This document shows positions 15,801 through 20,413 of a stretch of 20,900 nucleotides of DNA, piece by piece (position 1 is the first letter of the stretch; each line of letters opens with the position of its first letter). The stretch is from a virus. Where the stretch lies: positions 1-20,900 of IMG/VR virus record IMGVR_UViG_3300035666_000194; one strand, given 5' to 3'. Both the position numbers and the translations under genes were made by a program. A model generated the notes under the pieces. That model was not told the DNA's origin, did not search any database, and worked only from the letters and a program-made list of their open reading frames with translations.

Positions 15801-16980
15801 ACAGATTGGAAGCTAGGCTAATCTTTGACGAAGGTTCCAGGCCATTAAATGCACGCTTGAGCTGTAGGAGAGTTTCCTCCATTGGCTTAAGCGTCCCGTC
15901 CGTTTCGTAGATGTTGAGCCCCAGGCGCTTCATCGCCTTGGCGGCCATGCTCGCCTGCAGGCTGAGCTCGCGGGTAGCACCACCGGCGACCGGCGCCGCC
16001 GCGGCCAGCTTGCCAAGGCCGTTCCGCAGGGTCACGCCCGCCTCCGAGGCGTCGATGCCCGCATTCGTCAGCAGGCCCACCGCAACGCCCAGCTCCTCGA
16101 TGGACACGCCCAGCACCTTGGCCACCGGGGCCGAATACTTGAACGCCATCCCGAGGCCCGTCACGCTGGCTGCGCTGGCGTTGGCGCCCTGGGTCATCGC
16201 GTCAACCACGCGCACCGCCTCACTCGCCGGCAGCCCGAAGCCCTTGAGCGCTGCGCTCACGTTGGAACCCATCTCAGCGAAGCCCGTGCCGGTGGCCTCC
16301 GCACCGCGCACGATGGCCCCCAGGCTGTCGTTCATCTGGTCCACGGACATGCCGCCGCGAATCAGCTCAGTGGCCAGCTGCGCCACTTCCAGCGTGGTCC
16401 CGCTGGCCTCGATGCCCACCTTGTCGACGGCGACCGCGATCTTCTCGTAGGCGTCGGCGGCACCATCAGCGGCAGCTGCCTTGCGCAGCTCGGTGTCAAG
16501 CCGGCCGAACTCGCCCACCATGCCCCGCAGCGCCCCCACGACGGCCCCGCCTGCGCTGACGACGCCCTGGGTCAGGGTGTTCGTCAAGGAGAAGGCGAGG
16601 CCCTCAACGGCGGCCTCCAGGAAGCTGAAGCTCCGCCCGGCGTCCTTGGCGGTGGCCTCAGCCTCCTTGGCGAACTGCCCCAGCGAGCGGTTCGCGTCCC
16701 GCAGGCCCTTGTCGAGCTTCGCCAGCCGGTTGAACACGTCGTCCGGCACCACCTGGCCGCTGGCGTCCTCAAACCGGAGCTTCGTCTTGTTGAAGGCCAA
16801 ACCCACCCGCTTGGCGGCGGCTTCGGCCTGGTTGACGATCCCATCGAGCCGCTTCTGGGCCTCGGTGGACAGCGACTCGCCGAACACCTGCCCGCCGGCC
16901 CGGCCCGCCTGCTCCAGCTGGCCCGCCAGGTCCTTGGCGCCTTCCAGCACGAATTTGGCTGAAACCTCAAGATCTGCCAC
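12829..16980 (-). CDS. Tail tape measure protein
   Basis: A 1383-residue protein starting with GTG at 16980. Residues about 150-480 are the conserved tape measure core: TTLEVAQLATELIRGGMSVD, MGSNVSAALKGFGLPASEA, VLGVSIEELGVAVGLLTNAG and LASNLFGGEDDGTKWLALLN. Residues about 460-640 hold hydrophobic, membrane-like segments (TAALVLLTGGLVAARVALIV; AIAVGVVAAAVVSWVYVLGG). Residues about 700-1200 are Gln/Ala/Arg-rich coiled coil. Near the C-terminus GGDVEPGTRYRINELGRESF and PPTAGTVIP match the usual terminal motif of this family. No lysozyme or peptidase motif was seen. At about 0.15 nm per residue the tail would be near 200 nm (family rule of thumb). A gene-start motif lies 17 nt upstream. Regions near 14840-15040 and 15740-15900 are AT-richer than their surroundings. 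Confidence 0.93.
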   Translation of the reverse strand: MADLEVSAKFVLEGAKDLAGQLEQAGRAGGQVFGESLSTEAQKRLDGIVNQAEAAAKRVGLAFNKTKLRFEDASGQVVPDDVFNRLAKLDKGLRDANRSLGQFAKEAEATAKDAGRSFSFLEAAVEGLAFSLTNTLTQGVVSAGGAVVGALRGMVGEFGRLDTELRKAAAADGAADAYEKIAVAVDKVGIEASGTTLEVAQLATELIRGGMSVDQMNDSLGAIVRGAEATGTGFAEMGSNVSAALKGFGLPASEAVRVVDAMTQGANASAASVTGLGMAFKYSAPVAKVLGVSIEELGVAVGLLTNAGIDASEAGVTLRNGLGKLAAAAPVAGGATRELSLQASMAAKAMKRLGLNIYETDGTLKPMEETLLQLKRAFNGLEPSSKISLASNLFGGEDDGTKWLALLNQSESEIRRMSAAMQNTKGSTDAAREAMQGFELRLKQLDGTLGSIANTFGGLVATALTPLVNAANTAAGAIVALPGPIKTATAALVLLTGGLVAARVALIVFQQALAIAKVQAAVGAIQGLSGKIGVQLVADLALGTGALKAFGLALVAAGKTPISFVAIGAAIKGSIVAAATAGIVAMKGLAAAVTSGALLTGLQGLAAGAGTLLATFGLTAIAVGVVAAAVVSWVYVLGGAGRAAVSFETAQKQMDAAAIELNATLGKTVVEAKNSKNEFQKLYDRARGAWTFKRLSEDAETLQKNFTSMQEPALAFMRTLQQSGVITEKAKQEAAGYADALDKQAAAARTYAEAQRKLADEDDLNGNKAVADASRSNATQAEALARANENLANALRKKTGQQKEDTEAVDANTEAQRKQQKALDDANKAESRRKGEASIRQAQGETEILQLEAAFALTKDQADERRRILALQTAQAEQEAQIARLQRSGNDPEAQLDARQQIASLDREIASLAVQASRARVEAAQREYDLAKGQLDIVSQRIGLEATASQLVLGRLRAQQQVAEALLGLQQAQQGLVESQFSLDSARQGYALRTAEEELARLRDRGAGVDVIRQQEERIASLKRGAETIEFRAVEASIAAAQQRFQLERSVLALKQQQQVLEAQSAQRAAAQNTLQQRQRLLELQGQLVDPSISAGQRQALQQQVALQREAIGLAQQQQRAEVGRLQTLGVIFGLERQTLTAQQQATANGFRAQAATKGWEQSLTGPLQNLDAAAGATAQVAGQIQSINAGFITVGGQTVQIKGSLDAAAGATTAAADAAGALANGYANANANAEALLGTLQRMASVPQARWAGGDVEPGTRYRINELGRESFMDRAGNLSMITAPRNGFWTPPTAGTVIPAGITASLAASGAFGAAGGSSGRGGSRAAAMAPQRSGSVQGVGKLNAAINRLTARMDALVAKDWNVRVVTPSSAGVLRSIGGY
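13275..13301. repeat. Short hexanucleotide tandem repeat inside the tape measure gene
   Basis: Plus-strand units of GGCGTT repeat about four times here. They encode alternating Ala and Asn (YANANANAEA) near the C-terminal end of the coiled region. Such repeats can change in number by slippage without breaking the frame. Confidence 0.5.
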
Positions 16981-16997
16981 CGCTGCTACCCGCCTGT

Positions 16998-17012
16998 CAC
17001 CTCAGCTTTCCG
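16998..17012 (-). promoter_or_regulatory. Gene-start motif copy 5 (CGGAAAGCTGAGGTG)
   Basis: Upstream of the tape measure GTG by 17 nt. A degenerate second copy (TGAAAACCTAGGCC) lies just upstream at about 17019-17032. Confidence 0.5.
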
Positions 17013-17048
17013 CGCCAGGCCTAGGTTTTCACGGTGCGGTCGGCGGTG

Positions 17049-17063
17049 CGGAAAGCTCAGGGC
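17049..17063 (+). promoter_or_regulatory. Gene-start motif copy 4 (CGGAAAGCTCAGGGC), plus strand
   Basis: Identical over 16 bases, counting the next A, to copy 1 before the tail tube gene, but on the opposite strand and in the orientation of the plus-strand basic protein gene. It ends 22 nt before ATG 17086. CAGGGC and GCTCTG around AACAA can pair as a small hairpin. Confidence 0.6.
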
Positions 17064-17085
17064 AACAAGCTCTGATCCTCTTTCC

Positions 17086-17817
17086 ATGGCACGGACGTAC
17101 AAGCGTGACGCGAACGGGCGGTTCGCCGGGGGCGGTGGTGGTGGTGGCTCGAAAGGCGGGGGGAGGAAGGCGCAGATGGACAAGGCCACGGCAAACCTCC
17201 GATCCCGCGTCTCGTCTGCGCGGCGTGCCATTCCCAAGGGCCCCGGGCCAGGCGCATCCGATGCCAGAAGCGCCACCGCGGCCGGGCTGCGGGCTGACCG
17301 CAAGGTCATCAGCCAGATGCGACAGGAGCTTGGCGCTTCGCGTGGTGGCCGGATGGGCAAGGCCAAGGCTGCCAGCAAGGCCTCCGCCCCGGCGGCCAAG
17401 CCCGGCCCGCGGATCGGCGGGAAGGCCAGCGGCCCGAAGCTCGGCAGCAAGCGCCCCGGCACCTCCGCACCCGCTGGCAGCGTGCCCAAGCGGATGTTCG
17501 ATCGCAGCACGGGCGCCACCGGCGGCATGGGCAAGGGCACGAAGGTCGCCGCCAGCAAGATGGCCGCCAAGGCCCCGGCCAAGACGGGCAAGGCCGCCCC
17601 GAACAAGGCGAAGGCCGCGTACAGGGCCGCCACCAGCAAGGCCCGGGAGGCCAAGATGATGGCCGGTGGGCGCACCTCTGCCCGTGGCCTCGGCAAGCGG
17701 CAGGATGCCGGTGCTCAGCGGATCCGCGCCAGCGTCAAGGCAGTCCAGGCGGCGCAGGCCAAGGTGAGGGCGATGGAGAAGAAGCGGGGGGTCGGCGGCC
17801 GGAAGCGCAAGGGCTGA
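17086..17817 (+). CDS. Highly basic Lys/Ala/Gly-rich protein, histone H1-like composition
   Basis: A 243-residue plus-strand protein. It starts MARTYKRDANGRFAGGGGGG; the YxRDxxGRFA start occurs in small proteins of cyanobacteria and their phages as I remember them. The rest is low complexity with many Lys, Arg and Ala (KMAAKAPAKTGKAAPNKAKA, TSKAREAKMM) and ends MEKKRGVGGRKRKG. Very high net positive charge suggests nucleic acid binding or a disordered role, but no fold is recognised. The opposite frame (minus, 16986-17696) is Pro/Leu/Ala-rich shadow text. It has its own upstream motif, is divergent from the tape measure gene, and lies opposite to all tail genes around it. It looks like an inserted accessory gene (moron). 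Confidence 0.7.
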   Translation: MARTYKRDANGRFAGGGGGGGSKGGGRKAQMDKATANLRSRVSSARRAIPKGPGPGASDARSATAAGLRADRKVISQMRQELGASRGGRMGKAKAASKASAPAAKPGPRIGGKASGPKLGSKRPGTSAPAGSVPKRMFDRSTGATGGMGKGTKVAASKMAAKAPAKTGKAAPNKAKAAYRAATSKAREAKMMAGGRTSARGLGKRQDAGAQRIRASVKAVQAAQAKVRAMEKKRGVGGRKRKG

Positions 17818-17853
17818 GCCCCGTGGGCCCCGGGGCGATCCCTGGGGCCTCGA
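17818..17853. other. GC-rich hairpins between convergent genes
   Basis: The 36-bp gap between the basic protein stop and the tail-terminator-like stop holds GGCCCC/GGGGCC and GCCCCG/CGGGGC inverted repeats. No T run is present on either strand, so a bidirectional terminator is only possible. Confidence 0.35.
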
Positions 17854-18288
17854 TCAGGCAGCGATCACCAGCGGCGCCGACCACGACAGCGCCCGCTGCT
17901 CCAGGCCCGTGGTCAGATCCGGCACGGTCGTGTCGGCCGATCGGCAGCCGGGCAGCAGCAGCTGGATCCGCCGCACCGCCGCCTGCAGGTGATAGGCCCC
18001 GCCGGTGGGGTCCGTGTCCCACTGGGTCGCTACCATCCGCACCACGGGGTTGACGATGATCTCCCCGGTGACGCACACCTGCGGGTCGTCGCTGGTGATC
18101 CGCCAGATCACCACCTCCACCCCACGCGCCACGGCGGTCGGTTCGTCCTGCGCCTGGTTCATGAACTGCCGCGACAGGGCCGGCAGGGTGGTGCCATCGG
18201 GGTAGAGGTACGTGCCCAGCAGGCCCGCCAGGGTGGTGTCAGCCGCCAGCAGGTCGTAGACGCCTTCCGTGGTGGTGGGGAGCGTCAC
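17854..18288 (-). CDS. Tail terminator-like (tail completion) protein
   Basis: A 144-residue protein starting with GTG at 18288, three bases after the upstream stop. It begins TLPTTTEGVYDLLAADTTLAGLLGTYLYPDG, with a middle EVVIWRITSDDPQVCVTGEI, then VRMVATQWDTDP and HLQAAVRRIQLLLPG. A short N-terminal helical segment naming a 'period' of data (DLLAADTTLAGLLG), then a beta sheet and an amphipathic helix, matches the general gpU/gp10-type terminator plan in size and order. It lies between tail tube and tape measure genes. The family call is based on layout, and a different minor tail protein is possible. GTG start and short spacing suggest coupling to the small basic gene. Confidence 0.5.
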   Translation of the reverse strand: MTLPTTTEGVYDLLAADTTLAGLLGTYLYPDGTTLPALSRQFMNQAQDEPTAVARGVEVVIWRITSDDPQVCVTGEIIVNPVVRMVATQWDTDPTGGAYHLQAAVRRIQLLLPGCRSADTTVPDLTTGLEQRALSWSAPLVIAA

Positions 18289-18291
18289 AGA

Positions 18292-18462
18292 TCAGCCCAG
18301 GATGCGCGTGGGCTTGGCCTTGGGCTTGGGTTTGGCGGCTGCCGTGGCCTTCATCGTGACGGCGCCCGGCTTCTTGGCCTTGTAGGTCGTGGCCTTCTTG
18401 ACCTTGGCGACCGTGGGCTTCTTGGCCTTGCCGCCGCTGGTCTTCGCCATTCCGTTCATCAT
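18292..18462 (-). CDS. Small Lys/Ala/Pro-rich basic protein, 56 residues
   Basis: Chosen start ATG 18462 (MMNGMAKTSGGKAKKPTVAK). The frame is open back to 18552, but the earlier part (MARLRGCWFAGEV) overlaps the divergent gene and the motif. The protein is almost all Lys, Ala, Pro and Thr (VKKATTYKAKKPGAV, AAAKPKPKAKPTRILG), like a histone H1 tail. No domain is seen. A gene-start motif lies 22 nt upstream. Together with the plus-strand basic protein, it makes two lysine-rich proteins within 1.4 kb. ATG 18459 and 18450 are alternative starts. Confidence 0.5.
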   Translation of the reverse strand: MMNGMAKTSGGKAKKPTVAKVKKATTYKAKKPGAVTMKATAAAKPKPKAKPTRILG

Positions 18463-18484
18463 CGGGCCGCCTCTGAGGGGATGC

Positions 18485-18499
18485 TCCCGTAGCTTTCCG
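18485..18499 (-). promoter_or_regulatory. Gene-start motif copy 2 (CGGAAAGCTACGGGA)
   Basis: Precedes the small basic gene by 22 nt. GGGA-GCA-TCCC directly after it forms a small perfect hairpin. It is back to back with copy 3 on the other strand. Confidence 0.5.
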
Positions 18500-18509
18500 C
18501 AGGGGATCC

Positions 18510-18522
18510 CGGAAACCTCCCC
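18510..18522 (+). promoter_or_regulatory. Gene-start motif copy 3 (CGGAAACCTCCCC), plus strand
   Basis: Points toward the plus-strand gene at 18551, with 28 nt between. Copies 2 and 3 form a divergent pair about 10 bp apart. Confidence 0.45.
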
Positions 18523-18550
18523 AGCAAACCAGCACCCGCGGAGCCTGGCC

Positions 18551-18832
18551 ATGGATCAGCTGCAACCGATGGCGATGACGGTGGGACAGGAGTTTGAGCT
18601 GGAGCGGATGCGCCGCACCATTGAGGGCACCACGGACGTGCTGGAGCTTCAGAAGCTGGCGAAGATGCTCCTCAGGGCCTGGCAGGGCCAGCGGGCCGCC
18701 ACAAGCTGGGCGATGCGGCAGGGCCTACAGCGGCCATGGGCCGAGGCCTGTGGCGCCGCCCAGGAGGTGCTGGCCGCCCAACAAAAAGGCGCCCCGTCCG
18801 AGGCGCCTGGTGATCCCGTGGTTGAGCGCTGA
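18551..18832 (+). CDS. Small helical protein with NblA-like pattern, possible accessory gene
   Basis: A 93-residue plus-strand protein, MDQLQPMAMTVGQEFELERM, then RRTIEGTTDVLELQKLAKML, then LRAWQGQRAATSWAMRQGL. The layout 'T..QEFEL' followed by two helices with an ELQ.L...L.R block recalls NblA, the small adaptor that triggers phycobilisome breakdown and is carried by some cyanophages. NblA proteins are near 60 residues and the match is by eye only, so I keep it tentative; a general small cyanobacterial protein is as likely. The frame is open upstream to 18389, but that part overlaps the minus-strand gene. Its 3' end overlaps, on the other strand, the terminator after the tail tube gene. It lies opposite to the tail genes with its own motif, typical of a moron. 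Confidence 0.55.
   Translation: MDQLQPMAMTVGQEFELERMRRTIEGTTDVLELQKLAKMLLRAWQGQRAATSWAMRQGLQRPWAEACGAAQEVLAAQQKGAPSEAPGDPVVER
18782..18808 (-). terminator. Intrinsic terminator after the major tail tube gene
   Basis: On the minus strand AGGCGCC pairs with GGCGCCT, with an 8-nt loop, followed by TTTTTG. It lies about 55 bp after the tail tube stop and within the 3' end of the plus-strand small gene. It should limit transcription from the tail tube gene into the antisense strand of the accessory gene. Confidence 0.75.
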
Positions 18833-18861
18833 GGTTCCAGCTCAGCCCTTCCCGCCGTGGA

Positions 18862-19713
18862 TCATACGATCCCGGTGTTGTCGGGGATGGTCCGCGCAGC
18901 ACCGATCATGGTGATGGTGCCGGAGAACTTCTGCAGGGTGCCGGCGTCGCCGTCCTCGGAGATGTTGACGCGGCCGAAGCCGATCTGGGCCTCAGAGGAA
19001 CCGGCGGGGCCCACCCGGAGGAACTTGACCGCCAGGCCGGGAATCACCCCGTACTCGGACAGCATGGTGAGCAGCTTCCAGGCGTAGCTCTTGCGGTCGA
19101 CCAGGCCGCTGATGGCGTAGCTGAAGCTGTTCGAGCTGGCCACCTGGATGGTGGCGCCGGAGTCCTCGGGGTCGAGGGTCAGGCTCTCATCGGTCTGGGT
19201 GTCGGTCGACCGGGGGATGCCGGTAAGGCCCATGATCCTGACGGCCTTGTCGGTGCCGTCAAGCTTGAGGATGCCCTTGCTGACGGTGCCGGTATCGGCG
19301 CCAGAGGCGATGGTGGCGCCGGTGTTGGCGTAGGTGAAGGTGGTCGTGGTGGGGGCACTGGCCACCGTGAAGACGCCATTGACGGTGGTGTTCGTCACGG
19401 CGGTCACCAGCACCCGATCGCCGGCCACGAGGCCATGGGTCGCGGAGGTGGTGACGGTCACCACGTCGCTGGCGCGTGCAACGTTGCTGATCGCCAGGTT
19501 GACCTTGTTGGCGAACGCCACGAAGGGCGAGGCGGTGGTGCCCTTGCCGCTCCAGTCGAAGATCCCGCGGCCCTGCAGGGCGGTGGCGGTGTCGATGAAG
19601 CCGGCGAGGTTGGTGCGGGCGGTTTCGAGTTGGTCGCTATCGACGGCCGACGCCAGCATGGGGACCATGTAGGTCAGTACGTCGACAGTCGCCCCGTAGG
19701 CGTTGGCAGCCAT
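18862..19713 (-). CDS. Major tail tube protein with inserted beta domain
   Basis: A 283-residue protein with ATG 19713 (MAANAYGATVDVLTYMVPML). The body resembles tail tube proteins: ILKLDGTDKAVRIMGLTGIP, TQTDESLTLDPEDSG, YAWKLLTMLSEYGVIPGLAV and LQKFSGTITMIGAART. Residues about 74-147 form an inserted unit (ATHGLVAGDRVLVTAV, VNGVFTVASAPTTTTFTY), similar to the domain at residues 124-203 of the tail-tip protein at 8475-9176. Such surface domains decorate tail tubes in other phages. The gene sits between the tail chaperone gene (40-bp gap with a motif) and a terminator, which suits a highly expressed structural gene. A different structural protein of the tail cannot be fully excluded. Confidence 0.7.
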   Translation of the reverse strand: MAANAYGATVDVLTYMVPMLASAVDSDQLETARTNLAGFIDTATALQGRGIFDWSGKGTTASPFVAFANKVNLAISNVARASDVVTVTTSATHGLVAGDRVLVTAVTNTTVNGVFTVASAPTTTTFTYANTGATIASGADTGTVSKGILKLDGTDKAVRIMGLTGIPRSTDTQTDESLTLDPEDSGATIQVASSNSFSYAISGLVDRKSYAWKLLTMLSEYGVIPGLAVKFLRVGPAGSSEAQIGFGRVNISEDGDAGTLQKFSGTITMIGAARTIPDNTGIV

Positions 19714-19732
19714 GATTTCAGGCGGTGATGGT

Positions 19733-19747
19733 GCCCTGAGCTTTCCG
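19733..19747 (-). promoter_or_regulatory. Gene-start motif copy 1 (CGGAAAGCTCAGGGC)
   Basis: In the gap between the tail chaperone stop (19754) and the tail tube ATG, 19 nt before the latter. It is the exact match to copy 4. Confidence 0.6.
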
Positions 19748-19753
19748 TGGCCG

Positions 19754-20413
19754 TCAGCGGACGATCGGGAGCGTCACACCTTCCCGGGCGAGCAGGAACG
19801 CCCCGGCGGTGGCCAGGGTGGCGGGGATCAGCAGGTCGACCGATTCGCCATCCTCAGACCAGAGGGTGCGGGGCTGGCCCACGGCCTTGCGGTCGACGAT
19901 CAGGAAGCCCGCCCAGTGGTCAGCGTCGGCACGCCACGGCGCCAGGATCAGGGCATCGTCAGCGGCCCAGCAGAGGCGGGCGGGGGCCTCGTGGCCGGCG
20001 CCTGCCTGTTCGAGAGGTTCGCACCACGGCCCGATCGCCCAGCCAGGCATCAGGTCCCGCTGGAGCAGGGCCAGCAGGGCGGCGCCAGCGGCGGCCGGGG
20101 GGAGGGCTGCTTCGGTGCGATCGGCGAAGAAGCAGAAGTCAGCCAGCTCAAAGGGCTTGGCACGCTGCTTGCGGTCGCGGTTCGCCTCCGCCTGGAGCAG
20201 GGCAAGCTGGGCGGTGCTCAGCTCAGCGGCGTGGAGCGCTTCGCGGCGGCTGCGGTGGCCCCTGTCGATCGCTTCGAGGATGTAGGGCGCCGGGAGCTTC
20301 CCGAAGCGCTCGCGGCTGCCGTCGGGGTCGGTGGGGTAGAAGCCTCGGAACTGCCAGTAGAGGTCTCCCCAGTCGGGCTTGGGCGCGGCGAGGGTTCCGG
20401 CAGCAGCTTTCCC
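19754..20413 (-). CDS. Tail assembly chaperone, -1 frame extension (T-like part of a G/GT pair)
   Basis: This frame has no good start codon of its own. It opens after a TGA at 20417-20419 and is entered from the upstream frame at the slippery site. It adds 217 residues: AAAGTLAAPKPDWGDLYWQF, RGFYPTDPDG, then RFGKLPAPYILEAIDRGHRS, an Ala/Leu helix, KPFELADFCFF, and a C-terminal part with LCWAADDALILAPWRADADH and GFLIVDRKAVGQPRTLWSED. The W.DLYW...G..P and P.P...E.I blocks recall the T extension of siphophage chaperones. In lambda, the G and GT proteins bind tape measure and tube proteins during tail assembly and are absent from the finished tail. Position before the tail tube gene is unusual. 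Confidence 0.65.
   Translation of the reverse strand, partial: GKAAAGTLAAPKPDWGDLYWQFRGFYPTDPDGSRERFGKLPAPYILEAIDRGHRSRREALHAAELSTAQLALLQAEANRDRKQRAKPFELADFCFFADRTEAALPPAAAGAALLALLQRDLMPGWAIGPWCEPLEQAGAGHEAPARLCWAADDALILAPWRADADHWAGFLIVDRKAVGQPRTLWSEDGESVDLLIPATLATAGAFLLAREGVTLPIVR

Noticed and set aside
16481-17659. 392-residue plus-strand frame across tape measure start and basic gene
   Set aside because: Ser/Pro/Arg-rich text crossing two supported genes in other frames.
16986-17696. 236-residue minus-strand hydrophobic frame opposite the basic protein gene
   Set aside because: Hydrophobic text is the antisense of Lys/Ala/Gly-rich codons; the plus frame has a recognisable YKRDANGRFA start and its own motif.
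20404-20413. Core GGAAAGCT of the gene-start motif at the slippery site
   Set aside because: Overlap of GGGAAAG with the motif core is likely coincidence; no gene starts directly downstream.
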